Assembly: GCA_037130365.1 (NCBI GenBank)
Contig: JBAXTE010000015.1
Coordinates: 1 to 64,000 of the forward strand
Length of the DNA: 64,000 nucleotides
Source of the DNA: JBAXTE01 sp037130365
GTDB taxonomy: Bacteria; Bacteroidota; Bacteroidia; Bacteroidales; WCHB1-69
Direction: 5' to 3'
Numbering within the stretch: the first letter of the stretch is position 1; each line of letters starts with the position of its first letter. Below, one piece after another: positions 1-8,702 of this stretch. The notes under the pieces are model-generated. The model did not search any database, was not told the origin of the DNA, and worked only from the letters and a program-made list of their open reading frames with translations. A program made the translations under genes and the position numbers.

Positions 1-189
1 TTTTATCATTAAATTTGCATAAACAACAAGTTGCATTTAACACTTGAATTCAGCATTCTATATATTATCAGGATTAATCCTATTATTTATTAAAAAAATA
101 TTAACTTTGTAAACAAACATAATCAATTGCTTTTTCCATTTTTAATTGGGTGATAATTATTAGATTGTGTTATAGTAAATATTAAGATT

Positions 190-507
190 ATGAATAAAAT
201 TAGCAAATACGTATTCTTTATTTTCCTTTTTTTCGGTTGCAAAACTGAAACTGAAATTGAGAAATATGGAAAGAAGTTTCAATTAAACCATGATTTCAAA
301 AGTCTTAGCAAAGTAGTTGAACTGATAAAATTAGATGCTGATACCCAATATGTAAAAAAGATTTTGGGTGAACCGATTGATATGGGATTTGATTACAGAT
401 ATTTGGTCGATTCTATAGGTCCAAATGGGTGTGCAATTGGTGCCGTATTTCATATAAATAAAGATGGCAAAATAGACCAGAAGTGGATTAATGAAATATG
501 CGAATAA
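190..507 (+). CDS. Small putative lipoprotein of unknown function
   Basis: This encodes 105 residues. The N-terminus is a short hydrophobic signal ending in FFGC, a lipobox-like site with the lipidated Cys at about residue 17, so the product is probably anchored in a membrane facing the periplasm. The rest (about residues 35-105) is short, mixed alpha/beta and contains a VKKILGEP segment. That segment recalls the helix-turn of small BamE/SmpA-like lipoproteins, but the resemblance is weak and I do not assign a function. The gene stands alone, with about 250 bases of apparently empty sequence before pepC. A TAACTTTG box at 102-109 could be its -7 promoter element. Confidence 0.6.
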   Translation: MNKISKYVFFIFLFFGCKTETEIEKYGKKFQLNHDFKSLSKVVELIKLDADTQYVKKILGEPIDMGFDYRYLVDSIGPNGCAIGAVFHINKDGKIDQKWINEICE

Positions 508-678
508 GCCAACGACAATAGGTGACTATAGATGAACATACAGATTTCTAAATATCTGAGTAATGAACAATATTATTCATTGAAGCGGTCATAGTTTTTG
601 ATGGCAATATTTCACACAACCAGTAAATATTAAATGCCATTTTAATCACAATCCTAATTTTCATTCTGCTATTTTTTG

Positions 679-686
679 TAAGTTTG
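679..686 (+). promoter_or_regulatory. Candidate -7 promoter element (TAAGTTTG) upstream of pepC
   Basis: TAAGTTTG matches the Bacteroidota sigma-factor -7 consensus TAnnTTTG and lies about 70 bases before the pepC start codon. I see no matching -33 TTTG at 19-21 bp, so this rests on the -7 box alone. Confidence 0.35.
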
Positions 687-757
687 CCTAAAAATTCAAG
701 AAGGTACTTTCGAAGAAATTTGGATAGTCCTCAAAAGTATAATAAATACAAAAAACA

Positions 758-2152
758 ATGAAAAAACGAATAATTTCAGTAGTAATCTTGACAATTTTGT
801 CAATGACTATTTTTGCTCAGCAATTTAAAGGATTATCTCCGGCTGATTTAGCTAAGATAAAATCGTCGTTAACTAAAGATGCATCTTTTAATGCCAGTCA
901 GAATGCAGTTACAGCAAATGGAATTGCAAAATTGGCTGTAAACCGTGAAAATATTGGCAAAATAGATACCTATTTTAGTAACAAAGTAAAAACCAAGGGA
1001 ATTACTGATCAAAAATCTTCTGGTCGCTGTTGGTTGTTTACTGGACTTAATTTTGTTCGCCCTAAAGTGATTGAGAAACTGAATCTTTCAGAATTTGAAT
1101 TCTCTCAAAACTACTCATTCTTTTGGGATCAGCTCGAAAAATCGAATTTATTTCTTGAAATTATCATCGCTACCGCCTCAAAACCAATGGATGATAAAAC
1201 TGTAGAGTGGGCATTTAAAAATCCAATTGGCGATGGTGGTCAATGGACTACTTTTGCAGATATAGTTACAAAATATGGCGTTGTTCCAAAACAAGTGATG
1301 CCCGAAACAGAACAAAGTGATAATACAAGCAAAATCTCTGCATTATTAACGTCTAAACTTCGTGAATTTGGTCTTGAAATTAGAGGAATGGTTGCTGCTG
1401 GTAAAAAGATAGACGCCTTGAATAATCGTAAAATGGAGATGTTGAGTAATATCTATAGAATGTTATCGATTGCTTTAGGAAACCCGCCAGAAACTTTTAA
1501 TTGGAGATTTAAAGATAAAGATGATAAAATTTCTGAATTAAAAACATATACTCCGATGAGCTTTTATAAAGAAATGCTCGGTGTTGATATGCAAGATTAC
1601 ATCATGTTTATGAACGATCCAACGCGTGAGTATAATAAAGTTTATGAAATTGAATACGACCGCAATATGGCTGATGGTAAGAACTGGAAATATGTAAATC
1701 TTCCTGTTGATGCATTAAAAAAGATGGCAATTGCTTCGATAAAAGCAAATAATGCGCTCTATTTTTCTTGTGATGTAGGAAAGTTTTTGCTAAAAGAAAA
1801 TGGAACATTAGATGTTAATAATTATAACTATAGGGATTTGTTCCAAACTAGTTTTCCAATGAACAAAACACAACGAATTAAAACATTCGACAGTGGCTCA
1901 TCCCACGCAATGACGCTTACTGGTGTTGATATTGATTTGAATGGTAAACCTACAAAATGGTTGATAGAAAATTCTTGGGGATCTTCGTATGGGTATAATG
2001 GCCAATTAATTATGACCGACGAATGGTTTAATGAATATCTTTTCCGATTAGTAGTTTATAAGGATTTTGTCCCCGAAGATATTCAAAAACTTTTGTCGCA
2101 GCCGGCAATTAAATTACCACCTTGGGATCCTATGTTTTCTCCCGAACAATAG
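758..2152 (+). CDS. pepC: Aminopeptidase C / bleomycin hydrolase family (C1B) cysteine peptidase
   Basis: The product has 464 residues and a signal peptide ending near FAQ (residue 21), so it is probably exported, as Bacteroidota members of this family often are. The papain-like catalytic residues are visible: Cys91 in SSGRCWLF, His383 in SSHAMTLTGV and Asn405 in ENSWG. Bleomycin-hydrolase enzymes are oligomeric aminopeptidases that trim peptides from the N-terminus, and 430-480 residues is normal for the family. The protein ends in a short Pro-rich tail. In the classical enzymes the C-terminus sits in the active-site cleft and limits the enzyme to exopeptidase action; whether this tail does so is not known. 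The gene looks monocistronic or loosely coupled to the MFS gene 70 bases downstream. Confidence 0.9.
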   Translation: MKKRIISVVILTILSMTIFAQQFKGLSPADLAKIKSSLTKDASFNASQNAVTANGIAKLAVNRENIGKIDTYFSNKVKTKGITDQKSSGRCWLFTGLNFVRPKVIEKLNLSEFEFSQNYSFFWDQLEKSNLFLEIIIATASKPMDDKTVEWAFKNPIGDGGQWTTFADIVTKYGVVPKQVMPETEQSDNTSKISALLTSKLREFGLEIRGMVAAGKKIDALNNRKMEMLSNIYRMLSIALGNPPETFNWRFKDKDDKISELKTYTPMSFYKEMLGVDMQDYIMFMNDPTREYNKVYEIEYDRNMADGKNWKYVNLPVDALKKMAIASIKANNALYFSCDVGKFLLKENGTLDVNNYNYRDLFQTSFPMNKTQRIKTFDSGSSHAMTLTGVDIDLNGKPTKWLIENSWGSSYGYNGQLIMTDEWFNEYLFRLVVYKDFVPEDIQKLLSQPAIKLPPWDPMFSPEQ

Positions 2153-2222
2153 TCTAATTCAAATTGTTAGATATTAAAATCAGCAAGAAAACATTTTAGT
2201 ATAAAATAATAGATCTAAAATA

Positions 2223-3395
2223 GTGGAACCTCACAAAATATGGAATAGAAAGTTTATACTTATGGTTATAAGTAATTTTATGACTTCAGTAGCTTTCTAT
2301 TTTATGATTACAGCATTGCCTGTTTACTTAACTACTGATTTAATGTTTGGCAAAGACCAGGCAGGAATTATAATAGCCGCTTATATTTTCACAGCAGTAT
2401 TGATTCGCCCTTTTGTAGGTGTTTTTATTGATAATTATGGTCGAAGGACAATTTATCTTGGAGCACTTTTTCTGTTTTCTTCACTTTTTGTTGCTTACGG
2501 ATTAGTCACCACTCAGGTTGCTCTTATTACAGTAAGAGTAATTCATGGTTTTTTGTGGGGAGTTCTAACTACTGCTGGCAATACCTTGATATTAGATTTT
2601 GTACCTTCGGATAAAAGAGGAGAAGGTCTTGGATATTATGGACTTGCATTCACTATGTCGATGGCAATTGGCCCTTTGCTTTCCTCCATAATAATTCAAA
2701 AATCAAATTATTTAGTATTATTTGCATTAGCATCTATCGTTGCTTTAATAGGTACTGCTTTACTTTTAGGACTAAAATTTCCGAAACATATTTCTTCCAA
2801 AACTTCAATTAAAGATGGATTAATGGGATTTGTCTCACCGAAAGCAATTCCAATTGCAATTCTAACCTTTTTAATTCTAATGCCTTATGGCGCTGTGCTT
2901 AATTTTATTGCCATATATTGCAAGACAGTAAACTCAGGTAGCACTGTTGTCTTTTTCCTCTCTTTGGCTTTTGGGTTAACCATTTCAAGGATTTTTGCAG
3001 GTAGAAAATTTGATCAAAATGGACCATTTCGCCTACTTATCATCTCTTATTTTTTTATATTTTGCTCTTTCCCGATTCTAATTGTGTATGATAGCTCATT
3101 TACACTTGCACTTTCGGCACTTTTTATCGGAATTGGCTTCGGAATTAGTTTTCCAGTATACCAATTAATGCTAAACAATGTCCTCCCTGTTTCTATGAGA
3201 AGTACCGCTAATTCTCTGTTTTTAACAGCAATTGATGTTGGTATTGGAGTAGGAGTTTTGGTAATGGGTTTTTTAACTCAATATGTTGATATCAAACTCG
3301 CTTTTGGCGTTTGGAGTGCTCTGGCAGTAATCGCATTTTTGTATTATCGATTTGCAGTTAAGGAGCATTATCGTAAATCAGTTATTACTCATTGA
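2223..3395 (+). CDS. Major facilitator superfamily transporter
   Basis: The product is a 390-residue inner-membrane protein with about 12 hydrophobic segments. The cytoplasmic loop between TM2 and TM3 carries GVFIDNYGRRTIYLGA, which fits the MFS motif A (GxxxDxxGRR). The repeat in the second half is degenerate. Length and layout fit drug/sugar-type MFS permeases that work by proton antiport or symport; the substrate cannot be read from sequence. The start is GTG at 2223. The next in-frame ATG would remove the first 14 residues and truncate TM1, so GTG is preferred. The gene ends before a strong hairpin at 3481-3521. Confidence 0.85.
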   Translation: MEPHKIWNRKFILMVISNFMTSVAFYFMITALPVYLTTDLMFGKDQAGIIIAAYIFTAVLIRPFVGVFIDNYGRRTIYLGALFLFSSLFVAYGLVTTQVALITVRVIHGFLWGVLTTAGNTLILDFVPSDKRGEGLGYYGLAFTMSMAIGPLLSSIIIQKSNYLVLFALASIVALIGTALLLGLKFPKHISSKTSIKDGLMGFVSPKAIPIAILTFLILMPYGAVLNFIAIYCKTVNSGSTVVFFLSLAFGLTISRIFAGRKFDQNGPFRLLIISYFFIFCSFPILIVYDSSFTLALSALFIGIGFGISFPVYQLMLNNVLPVSMRSTANSLFLTAIDVGIGVGVLVMGFLTQYVDIKLAFGVWSALAVIAFLYYRFAVKEHYRKSVITH

Positions 3396-3480
3396 TTTTT
3401 AGTGGTTTAGCTCAATGAGTTAAGGTTTTATCACAAAATTTGCATAAGAGGAAAAAAAAATCGCCAAAACGAATTCCTTT

Positions 3481-3521
3481 TATATTATTAACCCCTTATA
3501 ATGCAAGGGGGTAATAATATA
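3481..3521. terminator. Inverted repeat between convergent genes, likely bidirectional terminator
   Basis: Arms 3481-3497 and 3505-3521 pair over 17 bp with one mismatch around a 7-base loop. The arms are AT-rich outside and have a run of C/G next to the loop. It sits between the MFS gene (+) and the UDG-like gene (-), where a shared terminator is expected. The T-run is weak, so a small palindromic repeat element is an alternative. Confidence 0.55.
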
Positions 3522-3561
3522 AAATACGTTCAGCACCGTAAAAAAAAATCTGTTTATCCCA

Positions 3562-4413
3562 TTAATTCTTTATATATTTTTCAATGATTAATTTATACAT
3601 TTCATTTTGATCTAAACCTTCTTTATAAATATCATTTACCGTAAAAAAATGTTTTCTTGGCCCACCAGCTGCGCCAGATGGATGTATCAATGGGATGATT
3701 ACAGGCCATTCAGATTCTTTATGGTTATCCCATTTAAGTTTAAATCCTTCTTCTTTCAACTTGTATTTTGTTAAATGTATTTCGCTCTCTAGTAAATTTG
3801 CTGATTGAAGAATATTCATTGGAGTACTTCCAAAAAGAATAATAAAATCGGGTTTAACTAATTCTAGTTCCTTCTTAAATATATCTAAATGTAATTTGGT
3901 ATCTCCAAATTCTTTATGATGCTGCCAGTCAGCAAACCAGAATTTCCTGATATCAGTCATATAAACAGTTGATTTTAAATCAGTAACCATCCAATCAATT
4001 AAACTCCAATATTGTCTTCGATCTTTGAATTTTGGATTCTTTATTCTACCACTTGTATGGTATGAGAAAGGAGTATTAAGTGAAATGTTTGTAAATTTAT
4101 CAAGTTTACTTTTATCAAAAGAAATTTCATCTCTTAATGGTTCAGACGCAAGAATCATTATTTTCTTTTTAGAATCTTCATTACTAACCCAACATGGCAT
4201 ATCAAAACCTGATAAATAGAAATTTTCTGAATTATCAATCTTTAAATCTGTTTTATTGAAATGAATAATTTTTTCATCCTGAACATTATTTTCAAATTCT
4301 TTTTTAAATACTGAGATAGCGTTTATCCAATCTTTTTTACTTGTTTTTAATAATTCTGAAAATGCTGCATAAAATGCATCAACACTAAAAATGTTTTCAT
4401 CAAAAAGTTTCAT
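3562..4413 (-). CDS. Uracil-DNA glycosylase-fold protein
   Basis: The product has 283 residues and no signal peptide. The middle and C-terminal parts show a UDG-superfamily pattern: a first strand KKIMILASEPLRD (around residue 85), a central strand PDFIILFGSTPMNIL (around 195) and the segment IPLIHPSGAAGG (around 240). The last corresponds to the HPS/HPSP motif 2 loop that inserts into DNA in UDGs. The N-terminal 80 residues are helical and not recognised. UDG-fold enzymes remove uracil or other damaged bases, but many uncharacterised members of the superfamily lack this activity. The catalytic motif 1 (GxDPG/GEAPG type) is replaced by ASEPLRDE, so activity on uracil is uncertain. The gene is alone and convergent with the MFS gene. 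Confidence 0.6.
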   Translation of the reverse strand: MKLFDENIFSVDAFYAAFSELLKTSKKDWINAISVFKKEFENNVQDEKIIHFNKTDLKIDNSENFYLSGFDMPCWVSNEDSKKKIMILASEPLRDEISFDKSKLDKFTNISLNTPFSYHTSGRIKNPKFKDRRQYWSLIDWMVTDLKSTVYMTDIRKFWFADWQHHKEFGDTKLHLDIFKKELELVKPDFIILFGSTPMNILQSANLLESEIHLTKYKLKEEGFKLKWDNHKESEWPVIIPLIHPSGAAGGPRKHFFTVNDIYKEGLDQNEMYKLIIEKYIKN

Positions 4414-4445
4414 AACTGTAAAATATTAAATGATTAATTGTTTTT

Positions 4446-6311
4446 TTAAAAAGCCCGAACTGCCCTCACAAATGTTGGGTAGAACTTAACGGTGCCGTCC
4501 TGGGAACCACTGCCAAAGTTCTGTACCCACGCATTGGCCGTCTCTCCACCTGAGTACTCGCTCGAACTCCAATAGAGACCAGTATCAAAACTACCCAAAC
4601 TTTGGATTTTTAAGTTTACATACATTAAGTTTAACTCGTCCTTAGAAGGTAAATACCAATCGGAATAGGTGTTAAGCACTAAATCGTAACAAAGTTTTGC
4701 GGCAATTCCTATTGTACTACAACCTAAAACTATGGCATTTGTATTGGTTGCGCCAGAGTTTATTGAGGTTGAAGTACCCCCAATTGCGGTGCCATTGCAA
4801 CCCCAAGTGGCTCCTGTAGCTTGATCGGCATTGGCACAAACTAATCCATGTGAGTTTCCATCATTATAAAAGACTAAGCCACCGCCAAAAGTAGAACCTA
4901 TAAGCTTACCTGAGTTAAAGCTGATTTGAGCACCATAACCTGTGCCAGCTATATTAGTGGCATAAGCTCTAACGTAATAAACAGTATTAGGAGTTAAACC
5001 AGTCATAATATCAGTAAACGAAGTAGTTATACTATTTGAAATAGTTGGAGTAACACTTGTACTCCAGCATAAACCTTGTGCAGTTATTGTACTACCTCCA
5101 TTATTAGTTACACTGCCTCCTGCCTTTGCTGAATTACCTTTAATATCAGAAAAAGTAGCTGTGGTAACAGTCGGTAATGCTACGGTTGTAAAACTAAGTA
5201 CGTTTCCGTAACTGGTTCCCACTACATTAGTTGCATAAGCACAAACATAATAAGTGGTACCAAGTAAAAGTGAGGTAATATTTGAAATGTAATTACCATC
5301 ACCTGTTCCGTTACTAGAAAAACTATTGGATAGAGTTGGCGCAGGGTTAGTACTCCAACATACTCCACGTGCAGTAACAGTTGAACCTCCATCATAAGTA
5401 ACATTTCCACCACTTATTGCCGAAATACCTGTAATTGATGAAATACTAGTTGTTGTTAATTGTGGTGCAGTAAGTGGAAATATCAAACTCATGTCATTAC
5501 TATATGTTATATTAATCGCATTTGTAGCTTTTATACGATAATGATATGTTGTATTTCCTAGTAAACCTGTTAATGCAGAACTTGCGGGAACATCAACATT
5601 ACCAGCTACAGGACTTTGTGTAGCAAAACTTGTATTTCCATAAGAAGTAGTTAATCCCCATTCAAAAACAACGGTGGTAAGAAAACCATTTGCATTAACT
5701 ATTCCATTTAAAATAGCAGAATTAGCTATAATGTTAGTTGCAGCCTGAATTGTTGCTGAAGGAGCTAACATACTTCCTCCATTGGTTGCATTAACTACAT
5801 AAGGACTCGCCGTCGTACCTAAACCTGTTACTGTTACATTAGTGCCAGCATTAATTTTTGTTTCAGAGCCATTAGTAACTGGTTTATTCGTTAAGTCATT
5901 ATAATTTCCACTAAACCCATTTTCTGCTGTTTTAGCATATAATGCATACGGAACACTCAACAATTGACTTGTCCCAGTTATTGTGTATGTTGTTCCGCCA
6001 GTTGGGTCGGTTTCCGTTTTAATAAAATACGGACCATTTGCCCAATGAATGGTGTCAAAACCAGTTCCACCACCAATTTCTATATTTATTAAACCATTTG
6101 CATTTGTTGTTGGCGTTAACGTTTCAACATAAACGGCTGCTCCTGTAGCTGTACTTTGTAAAATGCTAATTTTCATACCCACAGCATGATTTACAACTAA
6201 TTGATTGCTGCTATTTCTAATAACTGCCTGATAACTCATTTTTTGAGGACTTTGTGCCCAAACGGTTGCAGTTAAAAATATTACTGCTAAAATTGTAAAT
6301 ATTCTCTTCAT
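4446..6311 (-). CDS. Secreted surface protein with fibronectin-like repeats and C-terminal DUF1566 domain
   Basis: The product has 621 residues with a signal peptide ending at VWAQ. The N-terminal part begins SPQKMSYQAVIRN and runs to SVPYALYAKTAEN, a module common at the start of Bacteroidota extracellular proteins. Residues about 180-475 hold three Fn3-like repeats recognisable by CWSTxxxPT and YYVxAYATN segments. Residues about 480-621 form a DUF1566 (Lcl C-terminal) domain with WYLPSKDELNLMY and YWSSSEY motifs. This domain is linked to surface or adhesive proteins. There is no T9SS sorting domain at its end. The gene starts 5 bases after the small T9SS protein and is probably co-transcribed with it. 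Exact substrate or partner is unknown. Confidence 0.75.
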   Translation of the reverse strand: MKRIFTILAVIFLTATVWAQSPQKMSYQAVIRNSSNQLVVNHAVGMKISILQSTATGAAVYVETLTPTTNANGLINIEIGGGTGFDTIHWANGPYFIKTETDPTGGTTYTITGTSQLLSVPYALYAKTAENGFSGNYNDLTNKPVTNGSETKINAGTNVTVTGLGTTASPYVVNATNGGSMLAPSATIQAATNIIANSAILNGIVNANGFLTTVVFEWGLTTSYGNTSFATQSPVAGNVDVPASSALTGLLGNTTYHYRIKATNAINITYSNDMSLIFPLTAPQLTTTSISSITGISAISGGNVTYDGGSTVTARGVCWSTNPAPTLSNSFSSNGTGDGNYISNITSLLLGTTYYVCAYATNVVGTSYGNVLSFTTVALPTVTTATFSDIKGNSAKAGGSVTNNGGSTITAQGLCWSTSVTPTISNSITTSFTDIMTGLTPNTVYYVRAYATNIAGTGYGAQISFNSGKLIGSTFGGGLVFYNDGNSHGLVCANADQATGATWGCNGTAIGGTSTSINSGATNTNAIVLGCSTIGIAAKLCYDLVLNTYSDWYLPSKDELNLMYVNLKIQSLGSFDTGLYWSSSEYSGGETANAWVQNFGSGSQDGTVKFYPTFVRAVRAF

Positions 6312-6316
6312 ATTGT

Positions 6317-6805
6317 TTAGTTTTTAATGATTTTGAATGTTTTAACTTCTTTTTTGCGTTGTACTACTTTCAGAAAATAGGTGGCTGGGACAAGATTAAT
6401 TGTCTCAATGCCTATTTGATTACTTTCGATGTTTTTTGTTTCAATGAGTTTACCGTTTAGGTCATAAAGTTGGTACGATAAATTTGATATTTCAAAATCG
6501 CTTATCCTTAACGTTAAATGATCCGTAACAGGATTTGGCGATACTGAGAGACTTAGGTTAATCCCTTTTGCTTCTTCAATTGCCGTAATTTCAGATATTT
6601 CGAAAGGTTGTTGCACTCCTTGTAATACAGAGCCATTTGAACCAGAATTAGTTGAATATGTAATTTGACCAACAGAATAGCTCACTGAACCACCACCTCC
6701 AGAAGAGTTTCCTCCAGAAGCAGGAATTGTCTCCTGAGCTTGAACTCCTATCAATCCGAAACTTATGAAGATTAAGGCGGTTAATCTCAGCTTTTTTTGT
6801 CTCAT
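6317..6805 (-). CDS. Small T9SS-sorted secreted protein
   Basis: The product has 162 residues: a signal peptide (to about residue 23, VQAQ), a Gly/Ser-rich segment, and the pattern GQITYSTN...QGVQQPFEI that is common in short Bacteroidota secreted proteins. A C-terminal type A sorting domain runs from SVSPNPVTDHLTL to TFKIIKN. Such domains direct export across the outer membrane by the type IX system and are then cut off or attached to lipopolysaccharide. Most of the mature protein is the sorting domain itself, so its own function is unclear. It lies 5 bases before the DUF1566 surface protein and 10 bases after the coiled-coil protein, so the three look like one operon. Confidence 0.8.
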   Translation of the reverse strand: MRQKKLRLTALIFISFGLIGVQAQETIPASGGNSSGGGGSVSYSVGQITYSTNSGSNGSVLQGVQQPFEISEITAIEEAKGINLSLSVSPNPVTDHLTLRISDFEISNLSYQLYDLNGKLIETKNIESNQIGIETINLVPATYFLKVVQRKKEVKTFKIIKN

Positions 6806-6815
6806 TTTCCCTCCT

Positions 6816-7448
6816 TTATTTTTTGCTTTTTAAAGCATTTAAAGCATTTTTTTGGTCTTCGACTTCTTGTTTAAATTGCTTTTGTTCTTCGATATTTGCT
6901 TCAATTTTTTTAAGAATATCTTCTTTTTCTTTAACTAAATCTTTTCCTTTTTCAATTGATTTGTTATGCTTCTTATTAGCCTCATTAAACACTTCTGTTT
7001 GTTTTTCTATTGCACGGTTAAGATGCTCGTCAATTGCAGCTATATTAATTTCTTTGCATAAATTCTTGGCATTTTTGATTGTACTCCCATCAGTTGAGCT
7101 GGATAAAAAATTATTATATCCTTTTGAAATCAAAATAGTTACAGTAGATTCAGTCTTTCCGCCATCAACTTTAATGTAAAAATCAATCACATCTTTTGAT
7201 AAATCCTCAAAGAATACACCTTGATACAACTTGAACCCTTTTACAGTTTTAGTTTTTTTGATTTTTTTTGTTGAGAGAATTTTTTCAACCACAGTTTCTA
7301 AGACGTCTTCAGAATACTTATATTTAGCTACGATGGCATCTTGTTTACCATCCATAAAAGATAATTTTTCTTCAGAAATATCTTGTGCATTAATATTTGC
7401 GCAAAAACTTAGCAACGCAATCGAGCATATAAAACTAGTTAATTTCAT
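6816..7448 (-). CDS. Secreted protein with C-terminal coiled coil, unknown function
   Basis: The product has 210 residues with a signal peptide ending near ANINAQ (residue 22). The first half (25-130) is a compact alpha/beta region, and residues about 135-210 are a Lys/Glu-rich helix predicted to form a coiled coil. I recognise no family. It is the first gene of the apparent operon 7448-4446, with a TAACTTTG box about 23 bases upstream. Its position suggests a periplasmic or surface role linked to the two secreted proteins that follow; this is inference from context only. Confidence 0.6.
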   Translation of the reverse strand: MKLTSFICSIALLSFCANINAQDISEEKLSFMDGKQDAIVAKYKYSEDVLETVVEKILSTKKIKKTKTVKGFKLYQGVFFEDLSKDVIDFYIKVDGGKTESTVTILISKGYNNFLSSSTDGSTIKNAKNLCKEINIAAIDEHLNRAIEKQTEVFNEANKKHNKSIEKGKDLVKEKEDILKKIEANIEEQKQFKQEVEDQKNALNALKSKK

Positions 7449-7470
7449 TTTTTTTATTTTTAGTGAATTA

Positions 7471-7478
7471 CAAAGTTA
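7471..7478 (-). promoter_or_regulatory. -7 promoter element for the 7448-4446 operon
   Basis: The minus strand reads TAACTTTG, an exact match to TAnnTTTG, 23 bases before the start codon of the first gene in the operon. No -33 TTTG is visible at the usual distance. Confidence 0.45.
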
Positions 7479-7525
7479 TAAAAATCAATGAAATAGTGCT
7501 TAGTTTTTATTTGATTAAAGATTCT

Positions 7526-8647
7526 TTATTTTTTATGCTTCTTCCGAAATTTGAAGAGCAAGCCCCATTCAATGTAATCAGCTTTAGCAAAGTGTGATTT
7601 TACGGAGATATTTGCGTATAAGTTTTCAAAAACTCGATATCGCAAAGCTACTCGACTATATATTGGGTCAATTATTTTGTTCGTTTGATAGATATATTTG
7701 TAAATATAAACACCAGTCTGAAAGGTTGCAGAAAATCGATTCATACTCCATTCATGTCCACCATAAAGTCCAATTTTAAAAAGCTCTAAATTGTTAGGGT
7801 AAATTCCTTTGTGTGAGAATTCAATTTTGTCGGTATAATCCCAAAAAATGTCAGTTCCAATCATCCATTCTTTGCCATATTTATAGTTCCGTGCAATTCC
7901 AAATCCAGTACTTGTTGCATTGTACATTTTTGGATCGGTTTCAGAATTTTGCTTTGTTCCCCAAGCTCCCCAAACGTATGGAATCCATTGTTTGTTAAAC
8001 TCATTAATTGGCGGATTAACAAGTTGCAACGGCGTTTGGTTGAATTTTACATGAAATCCTGCAGAAAAGGACCATACATTAATTCCCCAGTTTGGATACT
8101 TTGTGGCACCATTCGAAAAGTGACCGAAAGAGGTACCTAGTGCAAGTCCAAAGTTTGGTGTAAAACGATATAAAAAACTGTATTGAAACTTAACAGAAGC
8201 ATTAAAATGGCTTCCAATGGCAATATTTTCTGGGTTGCTATTAATGTCAAATGGTTTAGTGAGGTAACCTAACCCAAAGGCAATCATTAACCGTTGCTCA
8301 TGCTTTTTATGTCTAAAAAAAGTAAATGATTGAAAAGGCATAATCGCAAATGCTTGCCCAAATACATTTTTATTGCTCAACGAAGAATAATAGAATGAAA
8401 CACCACTTTGAGGATAATTCCATCTTTTTTCCCACTCAGCTTTCCCAGTGGCTTGATTATAAAAATTAAGTTCAATATTTGGAAAATTATATAAGGATAA
8501 TCCTTTTAACTCCTTATGATGTGCTACTAAAGTTGCATATTCTGGCTGAAATGTGAAAAATAAATTGTCGCTAAATGATTGACATTTAATAGGTTTGCTG
8601 AATAAACAAAAAAAAGTAATTAATAATATGAAACCTATTTTCTTCAT
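7526..8647 (-). CDS. Acyloxyacyl hydrolase family protein (PagL-like lipid A 3-O-deacylase)
   Basis: The product has 373 residues with a signal peptide ending near IKCQ (residue 23) and a beta-barrel-like pattern of alternating residues. The segment GHFSNGATKYPNWGIN (from residue 175) matches the PagL signature that carries the catalytic His and Ser (His176 and Ser178 here). PagL enzymes sit in the outer membrane and remove a 3-O-linked acyl chain from lipid A. At 373 residues it is about twice the length of Pseudomonas PagL, as is usual for Bacteroidota members, which add a further barrel-like region. It is 55 bases downstream of an LpxL-type acyltransferase on the same strand, so addition and removal of lipid A acyl chains may be co-expressed. 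Confidence 0.7.
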   Translation of the reverse strand: MKKIGFILLITFFCLFSKPIKCQSFSDNLFFTFQPEYATLVAHHKELKGLSLYNFPNIELNFYNQATGKAEWEKRWNYPQSGVSFYYSSLSNKNVFGQAFAIMPFQSFTFFRHKKHEQRLMIAFGLGYLTKPFDINSNPENIAIGSHFNASVKFQYSFLYRFTPNFGLALGTSFGHFSNGATKYPNWGINVWSFSAGFHVKFNQTPLQLVNPPINEFNKQWIPYVWGAWGTKQNSETDPKMYNATSTGFGIARNYKYGKEWMIGTDIFWDYTDKIEFSHKGIYPNNLELFKIGLYGGHEWSMNRFSATFQTGVYIYKYIYQTNKIIDPIYSRVALRYRVFENLYANISVKSHFAKADYIEWGLLFKFRKKHKK

Positions 8648-8702
8648 TCTAAAACCCTAAATGTGTGATGTAATATGCAAATCAAAAATCTTAAGAGCCA
8701 TT

